Shown here: positions 34,711 through 44,180 of the stretch, piece by piece
Layout: each line of letters begins with the position of its first letter
Position numbering within the stretch: position 1 is the first letter of the stretch
Assembly (NCBI GenBank): GCA_033721235.1
Contig: JAWWAY010000005.1
Span: 1-64,000 of the forward strand
DNA: 64,000 bases
Direction: 5' to 3'
Source: UBA5078 sp033721235
Lineage (GTDB): Bacteria; Pseudomonadota; Gammaproteobacteria; Pseudomonadales; Pseudohongiellaceae
Position numbers and translations under genes: made by a program
Notes under the pieces: model-generated
What the model saw: the letters and a program-made list of their open reading frames with translations, nothing else
The model's database searches: none
Told to the model about the DNA's origin: nothing

Positions 34711-35640
34711 TTATAGTAGCGAGAAAATTTTAAGCGCTGCCGTGCGCAGTCGCCGGCTAGAAGAATTAAGAAGCCCTAGCATCAATAATCGAAACTTATT
34801 GCCTACTGTCAGGCTTGCCCCATGAACATCACTCAAAGCGCGTGATTGACGATACACCTGCAACGCAACTTCCTCACAGCTAGTGTCCTTCAGCAAACCC
34901 TTTAATCTTTCTGTCGCATTGCGCTGCTCGTATTTATTCGCACCAACTGTATTGCCGCCATGCTGCCTATAGTAAAGAGTTGCCTGAGGCACTGTAACAA
35001 TGCGCCCAAATAATGCCGCCACCAAGGCTACCCACCAATCGTGCATGACTGCAGAATTTGGTATTGGTACAGCCTTTCTAGCTAAGGCTTCATTGATCAA
35101 GCCCGTACAACCGGTGACTGTATTGACGATCAACAAGCGCCACAAGCTATTGCGTTCTGGCCTTAAGTTTTGAAACGAAAAGAATGAGGGAGCGATCGTT
35201 TGCAGCTTGTCATCGACAACCTCTAAGTCTGTATGCACTAGAATTGGAGTATCAGGATGCCAGTCTTCTTGATTGCGCATACACTCAAAGCTCTCGCTTA
35301 TTTTATTCTGCTTCCAAACATCGTCTTGGTCGCAGAACATCATATAGGCCTGCTCAAGACCCAACTCCCGCTTATTATCTAAAACATATTGTATCAATAA
35401 AGAGAAACCGGACTTGGCACCTAAATTATCGCCGTCGCTTTCCACAATATGGAATTTATTAGCATTGTCCCTTGCATAGCGCTCTATTATTCTCGCCGTA
35501 TCATCGCTAGAGCCGTCATCGCGAATAACAATAATGAAGTTAGAGTAGGTCTGGGACAATAGAGAATCCAGTTGCTGCGCAAGATATTGTGCTCCATTGT
35601 AGGTAGGCAGTAGTATCGCGATCCTCACGCCGTCACTCAC
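34711..35640 (-). CDS. Family 2 glycosyltransferase
   Basis: A 309-residue GT-A enzyme: nucleotide-binding start IAILLPTYNGAQYLAQQLDS, DDGSSDDT, the metal DQDD in MFCDQDDVWKQNKI and the later MHDWW acceptor region. It resembles O-antigen/rhamnan GT2 enzymes. No membrane segment except a weak C-terminal helix. Its start overlaps the stop of the upstream glycosyltransferase by 4 bases, so the two are co-translated. Confidence 0.9.
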   Translation of the reverse strand: MSDGVRIAILLPTYNGAQYLAQQLDSLLSQTYSNFIIVIRDDGSSDDTARIIERYARDNANKFHIVESDGDNLGAKSGFSLLIQYVLDNKRELGLEQAYMMFCDQDDVWKQNKISESFECMRNQEDWHPDTPILVHTDLEVVDDKLQTIAPSFFSFQNLRPERNSLWRLLIVNTVTGCTGLINEALARKAVPIPNSAVMHDWWVALVAALFGRIVTVPQATLYYRQHGGNTVGANKYEQRNATERLKGLLKDTSCEEVALQVYRQSRALSDVHGASLTVGNKFRLLMLGLLNSSSRRLRTAALKIFSLL

Positions 35641-36542
35641 GATGCAAACCTCTTGCTATCGAGTTGTCCGCGACGAATCTGCTGCCAGTATTCTCTGCGC
35701 TTTGAAGATGTCACTAATAGATAAAGCGTCTTCAAAATGAAGCGCGGAAAGTCTCGCAGCTTCCAGCCCCACGGCGCATGAGCTTGCCCGTAGAGATGAA
35801 AACGATTGCGAGTGGAGTAATAGCTGCGAAGAGGGCTATGCTGCGTTATCAGGCCCGCTTTCACGAGAGCGTTATCACTCTCTTCACCGATACTATGCAA
35901 CAAAACGGCGCTATCGCAGCCGACAAGCTCATAGCCTTTTGCCTTCGCGCGAAAACACCACTCTAAGTCGATATTGTCGATAAAATAATCTTCCTTCATA
36001 TCGCCAATGGCCTGCAAGGCAGCCATCGAAATCATGCATCCAGATGAGATGAGAAAGTCTGCCTCGTACAAATTTTTTGAACGCGGGTAATGCCTATCGC
36101 TTCTGTGAAACATAGCGCTAAAAATCTTGAAGGGCATTGCCTTGCGCGAAAGAGGATTGGTGATTCTGGCGCCAACGGCTGCGACCGGAAGCGGACTCAA
36201 ACGTTCTGCCTCCTGCATGGACTCGTAGAGGGCGCTTACGAAGCCCTCTTCGATAGCGCTATCTTGGTCGAAAAATACAATGTAGTCGGCACCAGCCGCC
36301 TGGGCTTTTCGCAGCCCCTTATTCATAGCGCTCGCTAAGCCGTAGTTAGCATCGAGATGCATTAGCTCCCTGCATCCGTGCATAGACTCAACCAATGGAG
36401 AGAACTCTTTAAGATTGGAAGAATTATTATCGACTAGAATAAAAGGGCTCTGCCTGCCTAGCTCGCGCAACAGCGAAAGCAGCACTTCCACTTCTGGGTT
36501 AAAGCTAACGATAATGGCGCAAAATTGGGGGTTTTGTAACAT
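35637..36542 (-). CDS. Family 2 glycosyltransferase, rhamnosyltransferase-like
   Basis: A 301-residue GT-A enzyme with VDNNSSN, GLASAMNKGLRKA, the metal motif FFDQDSAIEEGF, and DNIDLEWCFRAKAKGY, the pattern of dTDP-rhamnosyltransferases of the RfbN/WbbL class. The exact sugar cannot be read from sequence. First gene of the glycosyltransferase pair; with the PIG-L gene it suggests a small LPS or capsule decoration locus. Confidence 0.88.
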   Translation of the reverse strand: MLQNPQFCAIIVSFNPEVEVLLSLLRELGRQSPFILVDNNSSNLKEFSPLVESMHGCRELMHLDANYGLASAMNKGLRKAQAAGADYIVFFDQDSAIEEGFVSALYESMQEAERLSPLPVAAVGARITNPLSRKAMPFKIFSAMFHRSDRHYPRSKNLYEADFLISSGCMISMAALQAIGDMKEDYFIDNIDLEWCFRAKAKGYELVGCDSAVLLHSIGEESDNALVKAGLITQHSPLRSYYSTRNRFHLYGQAHAPWGWKLRDFPRFILKTLYLLVTSSKRREYWQQIRRGQLDSKRFAS

Positions 36543-36599
36543 AGCCTTCAGACCACTCGATCAACACCAACATAGGGGCTCGCAGCCTGTTGACGTCGC

Positions 36600-37160
36600 C
36601 TATACATCCGGCGTGTAGTCTAGCCGGTGAGACTCCGGTATCTCAACATCCACCTGAGGCCTTTCGGGAAACCACATCAATTGCACGAGATAATAGGCAA
36701 TAGAAAAAATACCGAACATAAGACCGGTGACTACGCCGGCATCCACTATCCCCCGCCAAGGCTGTGGAAGCAGCCGCACAATCAAGACAAAGCTCAGTAT
36801 CATGGCCGACAAACCGAACGAGAGCAGTTTGCGCCTGCGTGTAGCGAATATATAGCCCATGCAGAAAACTGGCGCCAAGGCTACGTGCACAGGCTTTGGG
36901 TTCAAGCTGAGATAGTTCGCACGCGCCACAACCCGCGGCGCAAAGGCTCGATGAAAGCCTTTATAGCCCTCGGCATACGCCATATACAAAATACTGAATG
37001 CCAGAGCGATCCAGTGCGTATTGTGTAGCTCAAAGCTAGCAAGCTCTAAGGCCATCGGGCCTAAGCGCATGATTGCATACACGAGAAGTAGCAGTATGCC
37101 GCCTACTCCCCAAGCAAAACCTAATGTTTTCAATATATTATGACCTAGGAAAAGTCGCAA
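36600..37160 (-). CDS. Conserved-looking integral membrane protein, function unknown
   Basis: A 186-residue hydrophobic protein with about four to five membrane segments (about 12-30, 45-62, 92-108, 115-132, 142-165), a basic loop containing GYKGFHRAFAPRVVARAN between the second and third segments, and a charged C-terminal tail. I do not recognise the family. It lies between the ChpA-like gene and the glycosyltransferases on the same strand but with a 57-base gap to each side. Confidence 0.6.
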   Translation of the reverse strand: MRLFLGHNILKTLGFAWGVGGILLLLVYAIMRLGPMALELASFELHNTHWIALAFSILYMAYAEGYKGFHRAFAPRVVARANYLSLNPKPVHVALAPVFCMGYIFATRRRKLLSFGLSAMILSFVLIVRLLPQPWRGIVDAGVVTGLMFGIFSIAYYLVQLMWFPERPQVDVEIPESHRLDYTPDV

Positions 37161-37201
37161 AGAGGAGCATTATACCCAGTTCCAGCGAATATCCCAATGC
37201 A

Positions 37202-40200
37202 CTAGGGCATCGGCACCGTAATGGTAAAACGGGTCCCTTTACCCGCAACACTATGCATATCTAAATGACCTCGCATACTATTCAAAGTGTCGCATACAGC
37301 TCGCAAACCCAAACCATGACCGGATACCTCGGTGGCCCGCTCCTTGGTCGTAAAGCCAAGCCTCGATATGGCAGCCAGACTCTCTGCGCTATTGCTGCCA
37401 TCTCCTACGCCTTTCACGCCTCGACCATCGTCAGTCAGCTCAATGCGCAAGTGTTGACTCTTATCTATCCCAAAGCTTAGGCGAATCACTCCTCTTGATG
37501 GCTTAGCACTAGCTAAGCGGGTCTCTGCGTCCTCAATCCCATGATCCAATGCATTACGCACTAGGTGCTCCAAGGGTGCCTGCAGTAGATTCACCACGCC
37601 AGCCTCCGCCTCACACTCGCTATTCTCAACCAATAACGATACTTCCTTTCCTGCGCTTAGGCTTTGCGTTGCCAGCAGTGCCTGCAATCTGTGGGCGGTG
37701 CTTATAAAGCTCTTGCTATGACTAAGATTAAACAGCTCTCGTATTTGCTCTATAGATTCTCCGTATTCTTGCAGTAATTTCTCAAGAAGAGCCCGCTGCG
37801 TTGAACGCTCATAGGCGTTGTCTGGCCTAATAACTTGGGTGAGCGCATCGTAATTAGCAAATAGCTTATTGAACAGCTCTATGGCGCTAAAACTGGCTTT
37901 GGACCCGCAGGCATAAGCGTCAACATCACTCGGTTCTCTGAGCATGACGTCAGACTCTAGCCCACACTTTTTACTCAATTGACCCACCGCCACATTTAAC
38001 TGCGCCAGCAAGTTGTCTAGCTCTTGCAATAAGTCCTGCGACCGTTCAGCAAACCCAGCCTCCACATCTTCGCTGCTAGCATTTAGTAGTAAGCGCTCGC
38101 ACCGGTGACAAAGCGCTACGATATCATCGCTAGCGAATATTCCAGCGCTACCCTTCAGGGTATGGAGTTGTCGCAACACTATATGCAAGTAATTCGAGGC
38201 TGTATCGGCTTGCTCGCCGACGCCAATGGCACTCACCCACTTTCTATAGTAGAGCGCTATTTCATTAGCACGTTGACAGGCCTCCTCAATAAACTCTATT
38301 AGCAGGCTCTTATCCATTGCAGACTCACGCTGGCACAAGCGTGGTGACTGCAACACTTCCTGCACTCGGCCCGCAATATCACGCGAATAGCAAACACGCT
38401 TTCGTGCCGCCGCTTGGTTAAGACTGGTCCGCAAGGCTAGGTGCGCATCTACCAATAGTGCCTCAAGCGCATCAACGCAGCCCTGCCCTTTATTGCTCGA
38501 AATAGACTGATGCAGTACAAGCAACATCTCCGCGGCTTCTGCGACACGATGAACACCAAGACACGCCGCACCAATGAGCAGAATGCGTAGCTCTAATTGA
38601 ATTTTCGCACTTAAGCTTTGGAAGTCTTTTCCACAGATAGGAGTTTTTACTAACAGCGTAGGCGAGCTCAGCAATTGATGAATATTACGCGCTAAATAGT
38701 CGGGCCAGTTCGCTGAATTTATATTGGCAGGAAGCGAGCCAGCATCAGCAAGGCGTTGAGATATTTGCTTACAGTGAGTGAGCTCCTCCTTATTCAGCGT
38801 CCAATGCAATTCGTAAACGCTGCGCTGAATTGCCCAAATAGTTCTTTGATACTGCGGTAGATGCTCCCTGCTCAATGAAGGTAGATTGCGCAGAAACGAC
38901 AATACACTTTCTAAAATTGAGATTAGCTTTTCATCGAAAGACAGAGACCTTTCCTGATACAGTGTTAGCAATCGGCCTATCTGCAGCAATAGCCTATGTA
39001 TCGATGGCATATCGGTAATAAACGCAAGCTTACTCAGAGCATTAATTGCTTTAAATAATTCGTCATTTAATACCGCCGCACTCACGCCGTGACCTCTGGT
39101 CGAGATTAATTCGTCGGCAAACGCAATCTCGGATCGCAATGCCGCAAACACTTTTCGACTTGCAATAGCATTCACAGCGCCGAAACCAGAATAAGAGCTG
39201 CGCGCCTCGACTTCACGAATCTCCACCAAAATATCATGAACTGCGCGTGGCCAGTATTGCTTCATCCATGTATCTTCTTGTCGCAAGGAGACGACAATAT
39301 TTGCAGTCAATGAAAGTTGAAGCTCAAGCACTAGCGCTGCTCTGGCTAACAAAGCCAACTGTGTTGAAGGCAGCCTACTTTCTTGTCTATATTGTAGTTG
39401 AGCGACACAGATCTCCATCAATTGCACTGTGTGCTGCAGCCGCTTTCTATTGCCTTCTTCTGCTAAAAAATGGGAAGAAATACATTGAATATCACTGCAT
39501 AGGTTTAGCAAATTCGCAAAGATAGGGTAGTAAAGCTCGAGCGACTCGCTCGCTATAGTACTGGATTCTTCAAGCTCCTCTAGCGCACTTTGCACCCTTC
39601 TCTGTAGAGAACAAATTAGCCTTCTTAGCGCATTATGGGCAAACAATAAGGGATTAAAGTGATTCGACGATGAGCGCTTTCCATACTGCAAAGCAGTAAG
39701 ACTCTCTTTTAAGCATATCGCCTGAATCTCCTCGTCAGGTAAACTACCGCTACTTTCCTCTAAACATTTTGCACCCAGAAAACGCCGAGAGACGAGCGCT
39801 AGTTCTTCGCAAGATTTTTTCGCGCCGCAATGACTCGCGCTAGGTATCGAAAGTTGCCGCAGACTGCCCTCCAACTCTTCGAGCTGAGCAAGGAAAATAG
39901 AGCAAATTTTGGCAGGCACAGCCGACGCATCCCGATCCCCATGTGAGCGAGCGGCGCATTGCTCACAGTACTGGACAAGCCTTGCCAAGGCGAGAAAATA
40001 GCGACTGAGCACACGCCTTGATCGCTGGCAGTCTCGAACAAGCTTTAACCCACGAGCGCGTAGTGGCCCGGAATAACCGGTGCTTACCAGAATCTTCATA
40101 TTGCGCAGCAAGCGCTCGAATAGCGCCGGTTTTAGCTCGCGCTGCTTTTTGGACTCCACCAGCTTGTGTATTTCCCTCGCTAGCTCCATCATCAATCGGC

Positions 40201-40231
40201 CCATAGTCTGAGCACTTGTTTGCACCGGCAT
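37202..40231 (-). CDS. ChpA-like chemosensory histidine kinase lacking CheW and receiver domains
   Basis: A 1009-residue cytoplasmic protein. The first 650 residues are helical FimL/ChpA N-terminal-type sequence without an intact phospho-site. One canonical Hpt domain follows at about 670-760 with phospho-His in QLHTLKGSAG. The C-terminus is a CheA-type HATPase (NALDHGIEDAETR, DDGRGV, GHGLGLRAVCDT), and the protein stops right after GTRFTITVPMP. Pseudomonas ChpA is about 2470 residues, with several Hpt domains, a CheW-like domain and a C-terminal receiver, and controls type IV pilus twitching. The absence of a CheW domain would uncouple it from a chemoreceptor array. It starts 1 base after the receiver gene ends. 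Confidence 0.8.
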   Translation of the reverse strand: MPVQTSAQTMGRLMMELAREIHKLVESKKQRELKPALFERLLRNMKILVSTGYSGPLRARGLKLVRDCQRSRRVLSRYFLALARLVQYCEQCAARSHGDRDASAVPAKICSIFLAQLEELEGSLRQLSIPSASHCGAKKSCEELALVSRRFLGAKCLEESSGSLPDEEIQAICLKESLTALQYGKRSSSNHFNPLLFAHNALRRLICSLQRRVQSALEELEESSTIASESLELYYPIFANLLNLCSDIQCISSHFLAEEGNRKRLQHTVQLMEICVAQLQYRQESRLPSTQLALLARAALVLELQLSLTANIVVSLRQEDTWMKQYWPRAVHDILVEIREVEARSSYSGFGAVNAIASRKVFAALRSEIAFADELISTRGHGVSAAVLNDELFKAINALSKLAFITDMPSIHRLLLQIGRLLTLYQERSLSFDEKLISILESVLSFLRNLPSLSREHLPQYQRTIWAIQRSVYELHWTLNKEELTHCKQISQRLADAGSLPANINSANWPDYLARNIHQLLSSPTLLVKTPICGKDFQSLSAKIQLELRILLIGAACLGVHRVAEAAEMLLVLHQSISSNKGQGCVDALEALLVDAHLALRTSLNQAAARKRVCYSRDIAGRVQEVLQSPRLCQRESAMDKSLLIEFIEEACQRANEIALYYRKWVSAIGVGEQADTASNYLHIVLRQLHTLKGSAGIFASDDIVALCHRCERLLLNASSEDVEAGFAERSQDLLQELDNLLAQLNVAVGQLSKKCGLESDVMLREPSDVDAYACGSKASFSAIELFNKLFANYDALTQVIRPDNAYERSTQRALLEKLLQEYGESIEQIRELFNLSHSKSFISTAHRLQALLATQSLSAGKEVSLLVENSECEAEAGVVNLLQAPLEHLVRNALDHGIEDAETRLASAKPSRGVIRLSFGIDKSQHLRIELTDDGRGVKGVGDGSNSAESLAAISRLGFTTKERATEVSGHGLGLRAVCDTLNSMRGHLDMHSVAGKGTRFTITVPMP

Positions 40232-40232
40232 A

Positions 40233-40595
40233 CTAGATCTCCACAGCCTCCGAGAGCCCTACTCTCTGTACGATCTCTTCATGCAGTTGCTTGCCGGGCA
40301 TCGGAAACGCCAGCACCTTACCCAGACCTATCGCCTCAGCCCAAGCACTGTCAGTCGAGCGCGCGTGAAAAGAGTAAAGGAGGAGCTTTTTGCGCTGGCC
40401 TTGTGGCATTTGACTGCCCTGTTCGAAGCCATTCAAGCTATGAAAGTGCAGATCCATCAAGACGAGTGAACAGTCTTCGATTTCTGACTCACTCAAGGCT
40501 GTGCTGGAATAGGTGCACTCGTAGCCAATGGCCTGCAACTGTGAGGACAAAGCAGCGCCATAAATGGGGTTATCGTCTACCAAGCGTATCTTCAT
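40233..40595 (-). CDS. Small degenerate response-regulator receiver
   Basis: A 120-residue stand-alone receiver: acidic pair Asp7/Asp8 and phosphoacceptor Asp48 (LVLMDLHF) are kept, Ser replaces the switch Thr (LLYSFHA), and the conserved Lys near residue 100 is lost (AFPMPGK). It occupies the pilH position between a pilG-like gene and the ChpA-like gene, but I would not call it PilH from sequence alone. Loss of the Lys suggests weak or atypical phospho-switching. Confidence 0.75.
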   Translation of the reverse strand: MKIRLVDDNPIYGAALSSQLQAIGYECTYSSTALSESEIEDCSLVLMDLHFHSLNGFEQGSQMPQGQRKKLLLYSFHARSTDSAWAEAIGLGKVLAFPMPGKQLHEEIVQRVGLSEAVEI

Positions 40596-40604
40596 TTTTA
40601 AGCC

Positions 40605-41045
40605 CTAGACCGATTCAAATCGTCCCGGAAGTTGCTGCCTCAACGCCTCTAATATGTCGCGCTCAGCAAAAGGCTTAGCCACGAAGGCCTGCGCCCCAAG
40701 CAACTGCGCCTTTGCTCTATCAAAAGGATTATCGTTTGCTGACACTAGGATAATCGGCGTGTCGGCAAACTGCTTATTGGCTCTCAAGAGTGAGCACACA
40801 TCGAAGCCGTCGAGCTGGGGCATGGTGATATCCATCAGCACAATATCTGGCTTCGAAATTGCGCAATGCAGCAGCGCCTCGAAGCCATCCTCGGCAGTGC
40901 TTATCTCGCAATCACTGGCCTCTAATAGCTGCTTCAAGCTTTGCCGCACCGTATTACTATCATCTACCAATAGCACACGGGTCTTTGGCAAGCTTGAATC
41001 CGCATCCGAGTGTATATCGCTTCGCTCAATTAGCTGGGCTTCCAT
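40605..41045 (-). CDS. PilG/PilH-type CheY-like response regulator
   Basis: A 146-residue stand-alone receiver with the full set of residues: Asp28/Asp29, phospho-Asp72 in LMDITMPQLDGF, Ser/Thr in LVSAND, Lys in VAKPF. It has a 20-residue N-terminal extension. It is divergent from gshB, precisely where pilG lies in Pseudomonas, where phospho-PilG promotes pilus extension and cAMP synthesis. The sequence also fits PilH. Operon of three with the second receiver and the ChpA-like gene. Confidence 0.82.
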   Translation of the reverse strand: MEAQLIERSDIHSDADSSLPKTRVLLVDDSNTVRQSLKQLLEASDCEISTAEDGFEALLHCAISKPDIVLMDITMPQLDGFDVCSLLRANKQFADTPIILVSANDNPFDRAKAQLLGAQAFVAKPFAERDILEALRQQLPGRFESV

Positions 41046-41204
41046 GCCGTCACTCCTTCAATGTTGTTACACGATACAGTTGGTTTAGCACAGCATCGAA
41101 ATTTGCGCTAATCCGCTCGTCGATACTGCTGCTCACTTGCGGTATGATTCGCCTTGGAGTCGCACTAGCGTTGTAGTCGACGATATAGCATAAGCGGTAA
41201 TTTA

Positions 41205-42158
41205 ATGATGAGAACAAAAGTCGGTATCGTGATGGACCCTATCGGGGACATTAGTTACAAGAAGGATACTAGCCTAGCGATGCTAGTAGCCGCTCAGGAG
41301 AAGGGCTGGGAACTGTTCTATATGGAGCAGTCCGACCTGTACATGAACAATGGGGTCGCCTACGCATTGATGCGCCCGCTCGAAGTACGCTGGGATGAAA
41401 ACGACTGGTATACGCTAGGCGAAGCTGAGGAGTCTCGCCTGAGTGAGCTGAACGTCATTCTCATGCGCAAAGACCCACCCTTCGATACCGAATATATCTA
41501 TTCAAGCTATTTGCTTGAGCAAGCGGAAAGAGAGGGCACACTCGTTGTTAATAAGCCCCAGAGCTTACGCGACTGTAATGAAAAATTATTTGCCACTCAG
41601 TTCCCCCAATGTTGCCCCGCTAACTTAGTCAGCAGCAAAGCCTCTGTGCTAAAGCAATTCCACCGTGATCACGGCGATGTCATATTCAAGCCTCTGGACG
41701 GAATGGGCGGCGCTTCAATTTTTAGACTCAAGGCGGACGATCCCAATGTTAGCGTTGTCATCGAAACATTAACTGACAACGGGCGCACGCCGATCATGGC
41801 GCAACAGTTTATCCCAGATATCGTCAACGGCGACAAGCGCATCCTCTTGATTGATGGCGAGCCGGTCCCATATGCACTAGCGCGAGTGCCCGCCAAAGGG
41901 GAGACCAGAGGAAACCTGGCAGCCGGCGGTAGCGGCGTACCCCAAGAGTTAAGCGAGCGAGATTTGTGGATATGCTCCCAAGTAAAAGAAACGATAAAGC
42001 AGAAAGGTCTCCTATTTGTAGGGCTAGACGTAATCGGCGATTTTCTAACAGAGATCAATGTCACCAGCCCAACTTGCGTCAGAGAAATTAACCGAGCCTA
42101 CGATTTAGATATAGCGGGCGACCTAATGAACTGCATAGAACGTAAACTGCAAGAGTGA
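41205..42158 (+). CDS. gshB: Glutathione synthetase
   Basis: Joins gamma-glutamylcysteine and glycine. The 317-residue ATP-grasp enzyme has VGIVMDPIGDISYKKD, KPLDGMGGASIF as the ATP lid region, and the C-terminal EINVTSPTCVREI, all characteristic. Two adjacent ATGs (41205, 41208) both fit. Head of gshB-tonB-yqgE-ruvX, the Pseudomonas order. Confidence 0.97.
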   Translation: MMRTKVGIVMDPIGDISYKKDTSLAMLVAAQEKGWELFYMEQSDLYMNNGVAYALMRPLEVRWDENDWYTLGEAEESRLSELNVILMRKDPPFDTEYIYSSYLLEQAEREGTLVVNKPQSLRDCNEKLFATQFPQCCPANLVSSKASVLKQFHRDHGDVIFKPLDGMGGASIFRLKADDPNVSVVIETLTDNGRTPIMAQQFIPDIVNGDKRILLIDGEPVPYALARVPAKGETRGNLAAGGSGVPQELSERDLWICSQVKETIKQKGLLFVGLDVIGDFLTEINVTSPTCVREINRAYDLDIAGDLMNCIERKLQE

Positions 42159-42168
42159 TCTCAGACTA

Positions 42169-43041
42169 ATGAGCAATGACACCAATATGAGTAACGAAAG
42201 ATTTGGCTTTACGATGTTCGTATCGGCCTCTCTTCACGTTATTCTCATCATTGGTCTCGGCTTTACTTATCTTGATCAGTCCAGCAATGCGCCCACCATC
42301 GAGGTGACATTAGCGCAATATAAAAGCGACGAGGCACCAGAGGACGCTGATTTTATTGCACAGGAAAATCAAAGCGGCAGCGGTATCCTTGAAGAAGCCG
42401 CTGCCCCCAGCACTCCTTTCGAGTCTCAGTTTCACGACGAACAGATTCAACAAGTCGATCCGATTCAACAGGCTCCTTCACCAAACCAACAGACTGACCC
42501 GAATGACGTTTCCTTATTGACCGCTAGCGATTCCGTGGAGTCTGTCTCCCAACAGCAAGAAGAACTAGCACCCGAGTCCGAAGCACCTATATCAGAAACC
42601 TCTACTCCCGAGGAAATCAGCTTGGCCATCGCAAGCCTACAGGCGCAGCTGGACATGCAACAGCAAGCTTATGCAAAGCGTCCGCGTCGCTATACTATTT
42701 CATCGGCATCAACCCAAAAGCGCCATGACGCGCTTTATTTGGACTCTTGGCGCAAACGCATAGAATCAGTAGGCAACCTGAACTATCCCCAACAAGCGAG
42801 AGACATGGAGATATTCGGCAGCCTACGCATGCTAGTATCAATTCGCCCCAATGGGAGCGTACAAGAAATCAGAATACTGGAATCCTCAGGCGAGAAAGTT
42901 CTCGATGATGCAGCGATTGACATCGTGCGCCTTGCTGCACCATTCGACCCTTTCCCGCAGGAGATGCGCTCACAGGCGGATATTCTCGAAATCATTCGCA
43001 CTTGGCGCTTTAGGCCGGGAAACTCATTTTCAAGCCAATAA
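42169..43041 (+). CDS. tonB: TonB-family energy transducer
   Basis: A 290-residue periplasm-spanning protein: cytoplasmic N-terminus, one membrane anchor (about 15-35), a long Pro/Gln/Glu-rich linker, and a C-terminal TonB domain (about 195-285) with YPQQARDMEIFGSLRMLVSI and a final IIRTWRF. It passes proton-motive energy to outer-membrane receptors; the TonB-dependent receptor at 57 kb is a potential partner. No exbB/exbD here. In Pseudomonas the homologue at this locus (tonB3) is linked to twitching. Confidence 0.9.
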   Translation: MSNDTNMSNERFGFTMFVSASLHVILIIGLGFTYLDQSSNAPTIEVTLAQYKSDEAPEDADFIAQENQSGSGILEEAAAPSTPFESQFHDEQIQQVDPIQQAPSPNQQTDPNDVSLLTASDSVESVSQQQEELAPESEAPISETSTPEEISLAIASLQAQLDMQQQAYAKRPRRYTISSASTQKRHDALYLDSWRKRIESVGNLNYPQQARDMEIFGSLRMLVSIRPNGSVQEIRILESSGEKVLDDAAIDIVRLAAPFDPFPQEMRSQADILEIIRTWRFRPGNSFSSQ

Positions 43042-43075
43042 TGACAGAGCAAGCAGCCAAACTCTGGGACTTACA

Positions 43076-43660
43076 ATGACGCCGAATGCCGAAAGCAGTA
43101 GCTTAGAAAATCAATTTCTTATCGCCATGCCCATGCTGCGTGATCCATGGTTTGCAGGAAGCGTCAGCTATATCTGGCAGCATAGTGCCGATGGGGCTCT
43201 AGGCATTGTCATTAATAAGCCCAGCAGAATGAAACTGGTCGAGCTATTTGAAGAACTAAATATCGACACTAGCACTCAGAAAAATAATGCAGCCATGCTC
43301 AGTAAACTTGTTTTGAGTGGTGGCCCAGTCGAAAAGAACAAGGGCTTCATACTGCACGAATCAGGAAGGGAATGGGAATACACTATTCCCGCGGGCAATG
43401 GGATCAGTATTACGATGTCAAAAGACATTTTGGAAGACATTGCGCTCAACAAAGGGCCCGAACAGTATCTAGTAGCGCTGGGGTGTGCCGGATGGGATGC
43501 AGGTCAACTGGAATCCGAGATTGCACAAAATGCCTGGCTCAATGCACCTGCCCAAAAAGAACTTATGTTCTCCGACGAACACGAAAAGAAAGCCGAAGCT
43601 GCAGCGGCAACTCTTGGTATAAGCCTTAGTCAGCTATCGAGTTTTGCAGGTCATTCATGA
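43076..43660 (+). CDS. yqgE: YqgE/AlgH family protein
   Basis: A 194-residue protein of the UPF0301 (AlgH) family: LENQFLIAMPMLRDPWFAGS at the N-terminus, GALGIVINKP, LSGGPV and LVALGCAGWDAGQLE are the family signatures. Function is unsettled. A longer frame from 42851 exists, but the ATG at 43076 follows GGGA at 7 bases, fits the family N-terminus and avoids a long overlap with tonB. Confidence 0.93.
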   Translation: MTPNAESSSLENQFLIAMPMLRDPWFAGSVSYIWQHSADGALGIVINKPSRMKLVELFEELNIDTSTQKNNAAMLSKLVLSGGPVEKNKGFILHESGREWEYTIPAGNGISITMSKDILEDIALNKGPEQYLVALGCAGWDAGQLESEIAQNAWLNAPAQKELMFSDEHEKKAEAAAATLGISLSQLSSFAGHS

Positions 43661-43724
43661 CAAATCATTCATGAGTAGTGTAAGTGTAGTGCTTTCAATT
43701 ACGAACAAGAGTAACAACTAAAAA

Positions 43725-44180
43725 ATGGATTCGTTTCCAGTCAAATTTCAAAAAGAGATGTCGCTTCTAGGATTCGACTTTGGCACTAAGCGCATCGGCA
43801 GCGCTGTCGGTCAGACCTTATCCGGCACTGCATCGGCATTGCATGCTATCGCGGCCAAAGACGGCATTCCCGACTGGGATGCTCTCGATGCGCTCGTTGC
43901 ACAATGGCAACCCAACGCCTTTGTCGTTGGGCTTCCCTATAATATGGACGACAGCAAAAGCGAGCTGTTTTTACGTGCGCGCAAGTTTGGCAATAGGCTC
44001 AATGGCCGGTATTGCAAGCCCTGTTTTGGCATGGACGAACGCCTAAGCTCTTTCGAGGCTAGAGGCCTGATTATGCGCAAAGAAAGTGATGCCCAACTGG
44101 ACTGCCTTGCAGCCCAGTTAATTCTAGAGTCCTGGCTAGCGGCTTATAAAGAGCACTTTAAACACAGCCAAGCCGACTAG
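43725..44180 (+). CDS. ruvX: Holliday junction resolvase-like RuvX (YqgF)
   Basis: RNase H-fold nuclease implicated in 16S rRNA 5' maturation and possibly Holliday junction resolution. The 151-residue protein has GFDFGTKRIGSAVG (catalytic Asp), VVGLPYNMD and MDERLSSFEA. Follows yqgE as in most proteobacteria. Its stop overlaps the end of convergent pilT by 4 bases. Confidence 0.95.
   Translation: MDSFPVKFQKEMSLLGFDFGTKRIGSAVGQTLSGTASALHAIAAKDGIPDWDALDALVAQWQPNAFVVGLPYNMDDSKSELFLRARKFGNRLNGRYCKPCFGMDERLSSFEARGLIMRKESDAQLDCLAAQLILESWLAAYKEHFKHSQAD

Noticed and set aside
42851..43075. Extended YqgE N-terminus
   Set aside because: Overlaps tonB by 190 bases and adds no family sequence; the ATG at 43076 is the natural start.
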